This document shows positions 26,166 through 34,299 of a DNA stretch of 64,000 nucleotides, piece by piece. The position numbers and the translations under genes were made by a program. Position 1 is the first letter of the stretch, and each line of letters starts with the position of its first letter. The notes under the pieces are model-generated. The model searched no databases, was not told where the DNA came from, and was given only the letters and a program-made list of their open reading frames with translations. This DNA is from Spiro-02 sp034114085 (GTDB lineage: Bacteria; Spirochaetota; Spirochaetia; Sphaerochaetales; Sphaerochaetaceae), in the NCBI GenBank assembly GCA_034114085.1, contig JAXEWB010000049.1:1-64000 (forward strand), given 5' to 3'.

Positions 26166-27152
26166 TTATATGCGCGTGGCGAATGCATTGCAGTCCTTGA
26201 CCATTCTTTCAACCGTCGCCGCGACGGCCGACGTTGAAGTATCTTCCATCATGAAGAAACCCGCTTTGTTCAACTCAGCCTGGAATTCAGGATTCGCATA
26301 GACTTTGTTCAATGCGGCGGCGAGCTTGTCCACGATTTTCTGGTCGGTTCCGGCACGGAGGCTGAACCACGTGATGGTTGAATATTCAACATCAAAGCCC
26401 AGTTCCTTCAAAGAAGGGACGGACGCATATCCGATATCGGCATAGCCTTTGTAACTGGATGCGTTGTACACTGCGAGTGGTACGAGCGAACCTTCCGCGA
26501 CATACTGTTTCGCAGTATTCAGAGCGCAGTAACAGACGCTGGCGTTCCCTGAGATGACGTTGACGATCGCATCGGGGAAGCCCGCGCCGTTGACGCTGTC
26601 TGACTGCAATCCAAGGTCGTTCAACAGAACTTTAGAGAGAAGAAAACTGTCGTTGCCGACTCCTGCGCTCGCGAACTTGACGATTTTTCCCTGACCCCAT
26701 TCCTTCAGCTCTTCCAGAGAAGAAATGCCAAGACGTGCGTCGACGAAGAAACCGTTTTCCACCACGTCCAGTCCGGCGACCGTAATGAAATCATTCTCGG
26801 TATATGCGACCTCATTGTAGATTGGCGCGACCGCCAGATGGGACGCCGCAAGGTACTGGATCGTGTTCGAGTTCGGGGATTCCGAAAGATACTGTGTGCA
26901 GGCTGTGATTCCACCTGCGCCCGGGCGATTCTCTACGACTACCGGAACTCCGAGCTCCTCGGTCAGGTATTTGGCGACCAGCCGGGATTTGATGTCAAGG
27001 TTGGCTCCGGCTTTTGCCGCATTGTACAGTTTGACTGTTCCCGTAGGCCATTTTACATCGGATTTTGCCGATGAACTCTCTTGAGAACCATTCGCGAACA
27101 CACAAGAACAAACCAGTGCGACGGCAAGGATTAACGCTAAAGCCTTTTTCAT
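26166..27152 (-). CDS. tctC: TTT transporter, periplasmic substrate-binding protein
   Basis: A 328-residue exported protein. The signal peptide is MKKALALILAVALVCSCVFA, with mature start NGSQESSS of spirochaete style (the Cys near residue 15-17 could also make it a lipoprotein). Family segments are LVAKYLTEELGVPVVVENRPGAGGI, FASAGVGNDSFLLSK and GFPDAIVNVISGNASVCYC. It captures an organic acid for TctAB. First gene of a leftward operon reaching the sulfatases; promoter and palindromic operator are directly upstream. Confidence 0.95.
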   Translation of the reverse strand: MKKALALILAVALVCSCVFANGSQESSSAKSDVKWPTGTVKLYNAAKAGANLDIKSRLVAKYLTEELGVPVVVENRPGAGGITACTQYLSESPNSNTIQYLAASHLAVAPIYNEVAYTENDFITVAGLDVVENGFFVDARLGISSLEELKEWGQGKIVKFASAGVGNDSFLLSKVLLNDLGLQSDSVNGAGFPDAIVNVISGNASVCYCALNTAKQYVAEGSLVPLAVYNASSYKGYADIGYASVPSLKELGFDVEYSTITWFSLRAGTDQKIVDKLAAALNKVYANPEFQAELNKAGFFMMEDTSTSAVAATVERMVKDCNAFATRI

Positions 27153-27177
27153 AGGGGACTCCTTTTTGATGTTGCAA

Positions 27178-27201
27178 ACTTATGCATACGTATGCATAAG
27201 T
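27178..27201. promoter_or_regulatory. Perfect 24-bp palindrome, probable LacI-family operator
   Basis: The half-site ACTTATGCATAC is followed exactly by its reverse complement. It begins 3 bases past the -10 element of the tctC promoter, over the expected transcription start, the classic place for a repressor. The LacI gene at 20025-21047 is the natural candidate binder. Confidence 0.8.
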
Positions 27202-27203
27202 GT

Positions 27204-27233
27204 ATTCTATTCACCATTTCCGATATAAGTCAA
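27204..27233 (-). promoter_or_regulatory. Sigma-70-type promoter of the TTT/sulfatase operon
   Basis: On the minus strand, -35 TTGACT (27228-27233) and -10 TAGAAT (27204-27209) are separated by 18 bases, about 50 bases upstream of tctC and next to the 24-bp palindrome. Confidence 0.7.
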
Positions 27234-27239
27234 CAAAAA

Positions 27240-27788
27240 TTTCTGGGTATCGCTATATATTCGACCGGCTTAAGCGGCTGGACGGAACGACCGCCATAGC
27301 GGAATCGCGGGGGAGGCAGGCCTTTCCTTTCCCTTTCTGCATCGTTTATGTAGGAAGGGTTTACAATTGAGAACGCAAAGGCGACGTGGAGGGGTTTCAC
27401 CTGTTGACGCATCCTCTATCTTCTTGGCCACCGCTGGTCCCCGATTCGGCAGGTCTTCATAGTCACAAGAGTTTGCCGCGCCGCTCAGAATGATAGCGGT
27501 ATGATTGTACTTTTTCCAATAGTATGTTGCAGTACCATTCTTCTTGAACGCCTGGGAATCCTGCTTTACTCCTTTTTGTTTTGCTGGCGGAAGTTATCTG
27601 CAATGGTCGTACCGATATAAGACGATCTGAGTTCGGAATAGAAGAATCCGCTATGCCGGCGACCGGTAGTTTCTGGCATATCTCTACTACTAAGACAATT
27701 CTTGAGATGGGATTCGCAGAGAGCTGACAGGAATATTGGCAGCTAGGATTTTACTTGACGTTGATACGTATGATACGTGAGGTTTGAT
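27240..27788. other. Intergenic region with no recognised gene
   Basis: About 550 bases between the tctC promoter and the hicA remnant. Short open frames exist on both strands but none has a convincing start or a protein I recognise. Gene debris is likely, given the decayed hicAB next door. Confidence 0.4.
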
Positions 27789-27962
27789 ATGCCGATGACA
27801 CCAAAGGAGATGATACGACTCCTGAAAAAGAACTGATTCATAGAGAAAGGACAAGGGGGCTCCCTCATGAAGTTTTTCAACCCGTCTGCAAACAGGACCG
27901 TCATTGTCCTGATGCATGGGCCGGACCTCAGAAAAGGTACGGAAAACGCCACAATCAGTTAA
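27789..27962 (+). pseudogene. hicA: HicA-like mRNA interferase toxin, inactivated
   Basis: The frame reads MPMTPKEMIRLLKKN-stop-FIEKGQGGS, then MKFFNPSANRTVIV and HGPDLRKGTENA. This matches HicA over its length except for three defects. Codon 16 is TGA (27834-27836) where Gly is normal. The catalytic His of the GGSH motif is Leu. The C-terminus ends early at ATIS. HicA toxins are small double-stranded-RNA-binding-fold nucleases. This copy is dead twice over. The frameshifted antitoxin follows 14 bases later. Confidence 0.85.
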
Positions 27963-27976
27963 GCGGGGATGCAGAA

Positions 27977-28383
27977 ATGAAAGGAAGGATTTACTATCCT
28001 GCTCTTTTCCATGCCGCTGAAGAAGGGGGGGGCGGGCGGAATTTCCCGATCTTCCTGGATGTATTGCCGAGGGGGATACCTTCCCCGATGCCTTTGACAA
28101 GGCTCGGGAAGCTTTGGGATTGTACCTTATCGACAAAGATTTCAATGTAGAAGTAAAGACTTCTCCATCGAAGTTCGAGGACATGGAATTGGGAGAGAAT
28201 GTCTGTGTCGCGATGGTAGACTTTGATTTGGATGAATACAAGAGGAAGCATGACAACAGGGCGGTCAAGAAAACATTGACGATCCCATCTTGGCTCAATG
28301 AGCAGGCCATGAACCTGCACATCAATTTCTCCCATGTGCCGCAAGATGCTTTGACCTCGCGATTGCTGGAAACCGCTTCCTGA
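27977..28383 (+). pseudogene. hicB: HicB-like antitoxin, frameshifted at a G8 tract
   Basis: The first frame gives MKGRIYYPALFHAAEEGG. After eight Gs at 28025-28032 the match moves to another frame: EFPDLPGCIAEGDTFPDAFDKAREALGLYLIDKDF, FEDMELGENVCVAMVDFDLDEYKRKHDN and KKTLTIPSWLNEQA. This is the full HicB order: partial RNase H fold then a ribbon-helix-helix/HTH end. Six or nine Gs would restore one frame of about 134-135 residues. The tract could in principle be phase-variable, but the linked toxin is dead, so simple decay is more likely. Confidence 0.85.
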
Positions 28384-28745
28384 GACCTGAAGCAAATGCA
28401 GGCGGCTCATTGTTCGCTTCTCTTCCGTGTTTTGATGTCACAGGTATTCCTGTACCTTCCGATTTATGTTCGCTTTCAAGTCCGCGTCTAATTTTGTTCC
28501 TTGTGTTCGCCCTCGTTTCCTGCATCTGCCGTTTCAGGGTGACCGGGCTGCCCAAGGGGATGATTCCGGCTGAACGGGGGGGCGGCTGGTATGTCTTGAC
28601 GAACCGTTTGTAAAAAAAAGAATGTTCCGGATGCTGACGACTGTAGCCGTAATTTACTCCAATTCGCCTTGTATCCTGCCGTTCACCATATCGGCGGTAT
28701 CCTGTTCGTCATGCCGCATGTCTTCCAAGTTATTTGCATGTTGTG
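28384..28745. other. Intergenic region with no recognised gene
   Basis: About 360 bases between hicB and the operator region of the LacI gene. I see no supported gene or strong terminator. Confidence 0.4.
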
Positions 28746-28790
28746 TTCCAATAATTTGGAATACATTAATAATTTTTGGATAAATTATCC
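28746..28790. promoter_or_regulatory. Two palindromes upstream of the amino-sugar operon promoter
   Basis: TTCCAA-TAAT-TTGGAA (28746-28761) and GGATAA-A-TTATCC (28778-28790) flank the region just before the -35 element. Their TCCAA/TTGGA and GGATAA/TTATCC words recur in the palindrome at 28854-28871, so they look like auxiliary operators for the adjacent LacI-type regulator. Confidence 0.5.
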
Positions 28791-28818
28791 TTGCATTTAT
28801 TTCGTAATATGCTAATCT
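28791..28818 (+). promoter_or_regulatory. Promoter of LacI-PFK-NagBA operon
   Basis: -35 TTGCAT (28791-28796), a 16-base spacer and -10 TAATCT (28813-28818) lie about 65 bases before the regulator start. Confidence 0.5.
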
Positions 28819-28853
28819 ACTGGTATAAAGGTTTGTTGTATCAAGAAAAATAG

Positions 28854-28871
28854 TATCCAAAATTTTGGATA
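28854..28871. promoter_or_regulatory. 18-bp perfect palindrome overlapping the regulator's ribosome site
   Basis: TATCCAAAATTTTGGATA is fully self-complementary and ends 12 bases before the ATG of the LacI-type gene. Binding there would block transcription through the leader, so negative autoregulation is likely. Confidence 0.7.
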
Positions 28872-28883
28872 AGGTTGTATGGC

Positions 28884-29906
28884 ATGGCTGAAATAAAACT
28901 CAAGGACATCGCGGCGCAGTGCAGCGTATCTATCTCTACGGTCTCCAGGGTGCTTTCAGGCGACACCAGCCGGAAGGCGAATGAGGAAACCGCCCGCAAA
29001 ATCATGGAGACCGCCCGCAAGCTGGGCTATTTTGATGAGAAATCCCGTAGGGCGTCCCAATGCGAAACCGGGTTTTCGCTCGGTTGTATTTTCATTTCTG
29101 ATCACGAGACGGTGGTTTCCCCTTTCTTTTCAGAGGTCGTCCGCGGTATCCAGACGGAGGTGTCCCGCTTGGGACGCTTCATCCCCATCGACTTCCACAC
29201 GGTGAATATCGCCGAGCCGGGATTTGAGGAGAGCATCGAGAAACTGAACTTGGATTGCGCCGTCATCCTCGGACGCTCTCCGTTGTCCACCATCGATTTC
29301 CTGAAATCCCGTATTCCCTGCCTGCTCTATGCCGGCTTGAACAGCATCGGCGGTATGGACGAAGTTCTTTGCGATGCCAGGGCCGGGATGGTGGAAGCCG
29401 TCGGCTACCTGCGTTCGCTGGGACATGAGCGGATCGCCTATGTCGGGCCGGCCGACAGGCAGTCCAACGTCTACAACGAGCATCGCTTCGATGGCTATGT
29501 GAAGGGGATGGACAGGGCTGGCCTGCGGAATCTGATGCGGTACGAGGATGTCTATCTCAGCGCGTCGGACGGATACGATGGCGCCAGCCGGCTGTTTGCA
29601 TGTGGAGGGAAGCCCACCGCCGTAGTCTGCGCCAACGATATGACTGCGATTGGGGTGATGAAATACCTGCGGGACGCTGGACTGCGTGTACCGGAGGATG
29701 TCTCCGTGATCGGGTTCGACAATATTGAAAGTTCCGCGTATCTGCAACCGGCCCTGACCACCTTCGACGTACCCAAGAACGAGCTGGGTCGTCTCGCCGT
29801 AAAGACGCTGGTGGATAGGAAGCTTTCACCAAGGAGCTGCGATATTACCGTTAGTCTGCCGTTCTCCCTGATTGAACGGCAGTCCTGTAAGGAGGTGATT
29901 CTATGA
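28884..29906 (+). CDS. LacI-family transcriptional regulator of the amino-sugar operon
   Basis: A 340-residue regulator: N-terminal HTH MAEIKLKDIAAQCSVSISTVSRVLSGDTSRKANEETARKI, then an effector domain with GCIFISDHETVVSPFFSEVVRGI, AVILGRSP, RIAYVGPADRQSN, AVVCANDMTAIGVMKYLRDAG and VIGFDNIESSAYLQPALTTFD. ATG 28884 after AAGG is preferred to the TTG at 28875. The gene overlaps the next (PFK) by ATGA, so it is cotranscribed with the enzymes it most likely represses. Palindromes at 28746-28871 are the likely operators. Confidence 0.93.
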   Translation: MAEIKLKDIAAQCSVSISTVSRVLSGDTSRKANEETARKIMETARKLGYFDEKSRRASQCETGFSLGCIFISDHETVVSPFFSEVVRGIQTEVSRLGRFIPIDFHTVNIAEPGFEESIEKLNLDCAVILGRSPLSTIDFLKSRIPCLLYAGLNSIGGMDEVLCDARAGMVEAVGYLRSLGHERIAYVGPADRQSNVYNEHRFDGYVKGMDRAGLRNLMRYEDVYLSASDGYDGASRLFACGGKPTAVVCANDMTAIGVMKYLRDAGLRVPEDVSVIGFDNIESSAYLQPALTTFDVPKNELGRLAVKTLVDRKLSPRSCDITVSLPFSLIERQSCKEVIL

Positions 29907-31078
29907 CCGGGCGCAAGAACCTTCTGTTCATGCATGGCGGCGCCCCGACCGCGGTAATCAATGCTTCTCTGTTCGGTGCGTACCGGGAGGCGAAGCAAAG
30001 CGGACATGTCGGGCGTATACTCGCCGCCAAAGGCGGTACCGGCGGGTTGCTGAAGCGAAGGATACTCGACCTGACCGATGTGGCGGAATCCGACATAGAG
30101 TTACTGAAGACGACTCCGGGATCAGCCATCGGCACCGGCCGGGACCATCTGGAGCCGGAGGATTATCCCAGGCTGAGGGATATCCTGCTGGAGTTGGATG
30201 TCGGCTATGTGCTCATGACCGGCGGCAACGGCACGATGGACACCTGCCGCAAGTTGGCGGATGTCTGCGAAGGGGTGGGAATCTGTGTCTGCGGCATCCC
30301 CAAGACGATGGACAACGATCTGTCGATTACCGACCACAGCCCCGGCTATGGCTCCGCCGCGCGGTATCTCGCGGGTTCAGTCAAAGAAGCCGCCCAGGAT
30401 GTGAAGGGGCTGGCGATCCATGTCGTTGTGATCGAGGCGTTTGGCCGCGACGCGGGCTGGATTGCCGCCGCGAGTTCCCTCGCCCGCGAGGTAGAAGGGG
30501 ACGCGCCCGACATGATCCTGCTCCCCGAAGTGCCGTTCGATGAAGAAAAGTTCCTTGGACGTGCCAAGGAATTGTATGACCGAAAAGGGGGCGTGGTCGT
30601 TGTAGCCAGCGAGGGCCTGCGGTATGCCGACGGTACCGCCATCGTGGAACCTATATTTCAGGTAGGGCGCAGCGTCTATTTCGGTGATGTTTCATCGCAC
30701 TTGGCGAACCTCATCATCAAAAAACTGGGAATCAAGGCTCGGTCGGAAAAACCGGGGATCTTGGGACGGGCGTCGGAGATGTGGGTGAGCGATACAGACC
30801 GCGAGGAGGCGATCGCCTGTGGTGTGGAAGCTGTCAGAACTGCACTTTCCGGACGCAACGGCTATATGAGTATCATTCGCAGGATTTCTACGGAACCGTA
30901 TCTGACGTCAGTGGAGACTGTGGCGATTGTGGATGAAATTCTTGAAGCCCGCATCATGCCGGAGGAGTATATCGACCGGGAACATTTTGATGCGACGCCG
31001 GCGTTCCGGGACTGGGCTCGGCCGCTGATCACCCCCGGCCTGGGGCATTATGTGTCGTTCCTCGGAACGAAGGGCTGA
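29903..31078 (+). CDS. 6-phosphofructokinase, PPi-type or related subfamily
   Basis: A 391-residue phosphofructokinase making fructose 1,6-bisphosphate. Motifs: LFMHGGAPTAVINASLFGAYREA at the N-terminus, MTGGNGTMDTCRK near residue 110, GIPKTMDNDL near 135 and IEAFGRDAGWIAAASSLA. The Lys before TMDND is the hallmark of pyrophosphate-type enzymes (ATP enzymes have Gly). The GGNGT loop has Asn where GGD is usual, so the phosphoryl donor needs testing. It could also act on tagatose 6-phosphate. A strong AAGGAGGTGAT site precedes its start; it is coupled to the LacI gene by a 4-base overlap. Confidence 0.9.
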   Translation: MTGRKNLLFMHGGAPTAVINASLFGAYREAKQSGHVGRILAAKGGTGGLLKRRILDLTDVAESDIELLKTTPGSAIGTGRDHLEPEDYPRLRDILLELDVGYVLMTGGNGTMDTCRKLADVCEGVGICVCGIPKTMDNDLSITDHSPGYGSAARYLAGSVKEAAQDVKGLAIHVVVIEAFGRDAGWIAAASSLAREVEGDAPDMILLPEVPFDEEKFLGRAKELYDRKGGVVVVASEGLRYADGTAIVEPIFQVGRSVYFGDVSSHLANLIIKKLGIKARSEKPGILGRASEMWVSDTDREEAIACGVEAVRTALSGRNGYMSIIRRISTEPYLTSVETVAIVDEILEARIMPEEYIDREHFDATPAFRDWARPLITPGLGHYVSFLGTKG

Positions 31079-31175
31079 CTGTTTTTCCACGGTTTCCGTG
31101 AGCGGCGGAGGAAAGCGGAGACAAGCGGTATATACGGAAAACATGTGAAAGGGACGTTTAAAGGAGAATGCATAT

Positions 31176-31991
31176 ATGGATAAGAGATATTTCATGACGG
31201 AACCTGGTGACCTGTCCAACGGGAAGATTCCTGTACGGTTGCTTGGAGACAGCGGCGAGGTGTTCTATGAACTCGCGCTGGAAATGGTCGGGGAGATAGA
31301 ACGGAACAATGCGGGGGACAGGCGAACGGTGTTCATCGTTCCCGTCGGTCCTGTGGGGCAGTATCCCATATTCGTCCGGCTGGTGAAGGAGCGGAACCTC
31401 TCTTTGAAGGACTGCTGGTTCATCAATATGGATGAATATCTGGTTGATGAAACTCATTGCGTTCCGGAGGACGACAAGCTGTCGTTCCATGGGTTCATGG
31501 AACGCGAGGTGTATAGCCGGATTCCCGCGCAATTGGTCATGCCTCCTGAACAGCGTGTGTTCCCCGACCCTCTGCACCCAGAGAAGGTGCAGGCCCTAAT
31601 TGAAAAACTCGGCGGTGTCGACATTTCGTTTGGTGGGATTGGCATCAACGGGCATCTCGCCTTCAATGAGGCTGAGGATGTGTCCGCCGCACAGTTCGCC
31701 GCAAGGGAGACGAGGGTTCTGAAAATAAGTCGCGAAACACGGGTCGCCAACGCGATTGGGGATTTGAACGGGGCGATCGACGCCATGCCTGAATATGCGG
31801 TGACGATCGGGATGCGCCAGATTCTTGGCGCCCGCAAGCTCCGTCTCGGCGTATTCCGCGACTGGCACCGGGCGGTAGTCCGCCAAGCCGTGTTCGATGA
31901 GCCTTCCGGGCATTTCCCGGTTACATTGGCACAGGGGCATCCTGATGCGATGATATATGTGAACGCCAATGCGGCGAAGAGGCCCTTCTGA
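31176..31991 (+). CDS. nagB: Glucosamine-6-phosphate deaminase-like protein (NagB family)
   Basis: A 271-residue NagB/6-phosphogluconolactonase-fold protein. NagB deaminates and isomerises glucosamine 6-phosphate to fructose 6-phosphate plus ammonia. Segments: VGPVGQYPIFVRLVKE, CWFINMDEYLVD (conserved Asp of the active site), SFHGFMER and GGIGINGHLAFNEAEDVS. In the last motif Escherichia coli has GxGxDGHIAFNEP with catalytic Asp141; here that Asp is Asn, while His and Glu are kept. Activity may be altered or the substrate may differ. It is in operon with nagA (TGATG overlap). Confidence 0.87.
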   Translation: MDKRYFMTEPGDLSNGKIPVRLLGDSGEVFYELALEMVGEIERNNAGDRRTVFIVPVGPVGQYPIFVRLVKERNLSLKDCWFINMDEYLVDETHCVPEDDKLSFHGFMEREVYSRIPAQLVMPPEQRVFPDPLHPEKVQALIEKLGGVDISFGGIGINGHLAFNEAEDVSAAQFAARETRVLKISRETRVANAIGDLNGAIDAMPEYAVTIGMRQILGARKLRLGVFRDWHRAVVRQAVFDEPSGHFPVTLAQGHPDAMIYVNANAAKRPF

Positions 31992-33145
31992 TGCTCATTT
32001 CAGGTAATAGGATCTGTTGTGGTGGCCGTTTCCAGCCGTTGGACTTGAAGCTGGAAGGGGGATGTGTCGTCGACCTCGCCCCTCGCGGACAGCTCGGTCC
32101 GGCCGACGGGGATTTCCATGATGCCCCGGTGTTGCCCGGCTTTGTCGATATCCATACCCATGGCGGGGACATGGTGGACGTCAACCATGTCGGTTCGTTG
32201 GAGGAGGTCAGGCGCCTCTCCCGGTTTTATGCGTCCCGTGGCGTAACTGGATTCCTCGTTTCCGTCATGACCGATACTCAGGAACGGACCGAGCTGCTGC
32301 TGCGTATTTTCGCTGACGCCTGTGAACGGGACCTTGGTGGCGCGAAACTGCTCGGCATTCATCTGGAAGGGCCGTTCCTCAGCCGGGAGTACAAGGGCGC
32401 GATGCCCGACTATTTGATTCTGGACGGAGACACCGCATTGTTCGACCGGTATCAGAAGGTTGCCGGCGGTCATATCCGGTACATCACGATAGCGCCGGAA
32501 ATTCCAGGAGGGATGGAGCTGATACGGCACATCGTCCTGCAAGGCGGGGTGACTGTGGCTATCGGGCATAGCGCCGCCGAGTATGAGGCTGCGGTCGCCG
32601 CGATTGAAGCGGGGGCTTCTGCGAGCACCCATCTCTTCAACGCCATGAAGTTGTTCCACATGCATCGCCCCGCGATATCCGGGGCGAGCCTGGAACGGGA
32701 CGAGGTGTTTTGTGAAGCGATCTGCGACGGTTTCCATCTGCATCCCGCGACGATTCGCCTGATATTGAAGACGAAGGGCCTTGGCAGGGTCGTCGCCATC
32801 AGCGACTCTATCATGGCCGCTGGTTTGCCGGACGGCAGGTACAAGCTGGGTGTCAACGATGTTATCGTCGAAGGCGGCGACGCGAAGTTGACCGACGGTG
32901 TGCGTGCCGGTAGTACGCTCACTCTGGACAAGGCGCTGCGGAATCTGATGACGTTCACCGGGTATGACGTCTGCGAACTGTCTCCGTTGTTGTCGGCCAA
33001 TGCGGCGAGGTTGTTGGGAATTAGTGGCATTGGTGACCTGAATGTGGGAATGTCCGCAGATTTTGTTGTGATGGATGAGAATTACGGCATTGTCCAGACA
33101 TATGTCGGTGGTGAACGTGTGTATGAAAAAGGAGGAAATGTATGA
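31991..33145 (+). CDS. nagA: N-acetylglucosamine-6-phosphate deacetylase
   Basis: A 384-residue amidohydrolase releasing acetate from N-acetylhexosamine 6-phosphate. The metal-dependent barrel shows PGFVDIHTHGGDMVDV (HxH near residue 54), LLGIHLEGPFLS (Glu), VAIGHSAAEYE (His), STHLFNAMKLFHM (His) and VVAISDSIMAAGL (catalytic Asp). The C-terminal strand domain VGMSADFVVMDENYGI is typical. Product would pass to the NagB-like protein encoded just upstream; the two genes overlap by one base, and nagA overlaps the aldolase gene by ATGA. Confidence 0.94.
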   Translation: MLISGNRICCGGRFQPLDLKLEGGCVVDLAPRGQLGPADGDFHDAPVLPGFVDIHTHGGDMVDVNHVGSLEEVRRLSRFYASRGVTGFLVSVMTDTQERTELLLRIFADACERDLGGAKLLGIHLEGPFLSREYKGAMPDYLILDGDTALFDRYQKVAGGHIRYITIAPEIPGGMELIRHIVLQGGVTVAIGHSAAEYEAAVAAIEAGASASTHLFNAMKLFHMHRPAISGASLERDEVFCEAICDGFHLHPATIRLILKTKGLGRVVAISDSIMAAGLPDGRYKLGVNDVIVEGGDAKLTDGVRAGSTLTLDKALRNLMTFTGYDVCELSPLLSANAARLLGISGIGDLNVGMSADFVVMDENYGIVQTYVGGERVYEKGGNV

Positions 33146-34299
33146 GTCTTGTGCCGCTTCGTCCGATATTGGACGCTACGGATAGATATGACTATGCGCA
33201 GGGGGCGTTCAATGTGAACGCCGTCTGCCAGGCTGAGGCGGTGATCAAAGTCCATGAACTGTTCCGCGCTCCGGCGATCTTGCAGGGCGCCGATCTCGCC
33301 AACGGATTCATGGGAGGACGGACTGACTTCATGAATGCGACGCTGGAGGACAAGAAGCGCGGTGCGAAGAACATCGCCGACGCGGTACGGCGTTTTGCCG
33401 CAGAGTCTCCAATTCCTGTCGCGCTGCACCTTGACCATGGCCGGGATTTCGACAGTGTGAAGGCCGCCATCGCCGGCGGCTATACGTCGGTGATGATCGA
33501 TGGTTCGTCGCTTCCGTTCAGGAAGAACGTCGAGATGACCCGCGAAGTTGTAAAATACGCCCATGAACGCGGGGTGACGGTCGAGGGGGAACTCGGCGTG
33601 CTGGCCGGGGTGGAGGATCATGTGTTCTCATCTTCCTCGACCTACACGAACCCGCTCGACGCGGTACGGTTCTTCAAGGAGACCAAGGTCGATGCGCTGG
33701 CGATCAGCTACGGAACGATGCATGGCGCGAACAAAGGCAAGAACGCCGTAGTCCGCAAGGAAATCGCCATTTCCGTAAAGGAGTGCCTTCGCCATGAACA
33801 TGTCCAGGGTGTGCTGGTGTCCCACGGCTCGTCGACCGTCCCCCGGTATATCGTCGATGAAATCAATGCGCTTGGCGGGGTAATTGAGAACGCCTATGGC
33901 ATTCCGTTGTCCCAGTTGAAGGAAGTCTCCCACTGTGGCATCGGCAAGATCAACGTCGATACCGACATCCGGCTGGCCGTGACCCGTAATCTCCGCGAGT
34001 TCTTCATGCACAACCCCCAGGCTTGTGAGGATGGTCATGTCGGGCCAATCTGGAAGCTGATGGAGGCGAACCCCAAGGCGTTTGACCCCCGCGTCTTCCT
34101 GCCGCCGGTCATGGATACCGTCATGTACGGAGAAGCTCCGTCGGATAGTGTGGCGCGGATTGTCGATTTGATTCGCGCCGGGGTGATGGAGGTCGTCGGG
34201 ACGCTGGTGGTGGAGTTCGGCTGCGTTGGCAAGGCTCCGTTGGTCTCTTGTCCGTCACTGGATGAGATGGCGGAGTTCTACAAGAAGGAGGGGCTGTGA
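33142..34299 (+). CDS. Class II fructose/tagatose-bisphosphate aldolase
   Basis: A 385-residue zinc aldolase splitting a ketohexose 1,6-bisphosphate to glyceraldehyde 3-phosphate and DHAP. Motifs: QGAFNVNAVCQAEAVI, VALHLDHGRDFDSVKAAIAGGYTSVMIDGS (Zn/catalytic HLDHG), VEGELGVLAGVEDHV, YGTMHGANKG, VLVSHGSSTVP and GIGKINVDTDIRLAVTRNLREF. It is about 100 residues longer than GatY/KbaY through its C-terminal part. Fructose or tagatose specificity cannot be read from sequence; both would fit the operon. GGAGGAAATGT precedes the start. Confidence 0.93.
   Translation: MSLVPLRPILDATDRYDYAQGAFNVNAVCQAEAVIKVHELFRAPAILQGADLANGFMGGRTDFMNATLEDKKRGAKNIADAVRRFAAESPIPVALHLDHGRDFDSVKAAIAGGYTSVMIDGSSLPFRKNVEMTREVVKYAHERGVTVEGELGVLAGVEDHVFSSSSTYTNPLDAVRFFKETKVDALAISYGTMHGANKGKNAVVRKEIAISVKECLRHEHVQGVLVSHGSSTVPRYIVDEINALGGVIENAYGIPLSQLKEVSHCGIGKINVDTDIRLAVTRNLREFFMHNPQACEDGHVGPIWKLMEANPKAFDPRVFLPPVMDTVMYGEAPSDSVARIVDLIRAGVMEVVGTLVVEFGCVGKAPLVSCPSLDEMAEFYKKEGL

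Noticed and set aside
12450..27380. Shared 17-18-base word ATTGAGAAYGCAAAGGC at about 12452 and 27366
   Set aside because: One mismatch over so short a word is compatible with chance in 64 kb, and surrounding sequence does not align.
28025..28032. Phase-variable antitoxin switch at the G8 tract
   Set aside because: The linked toxin is inactivated by a stop and a catalytic-residue change, so decay explains the frameshift more simply; retained only as a remark.
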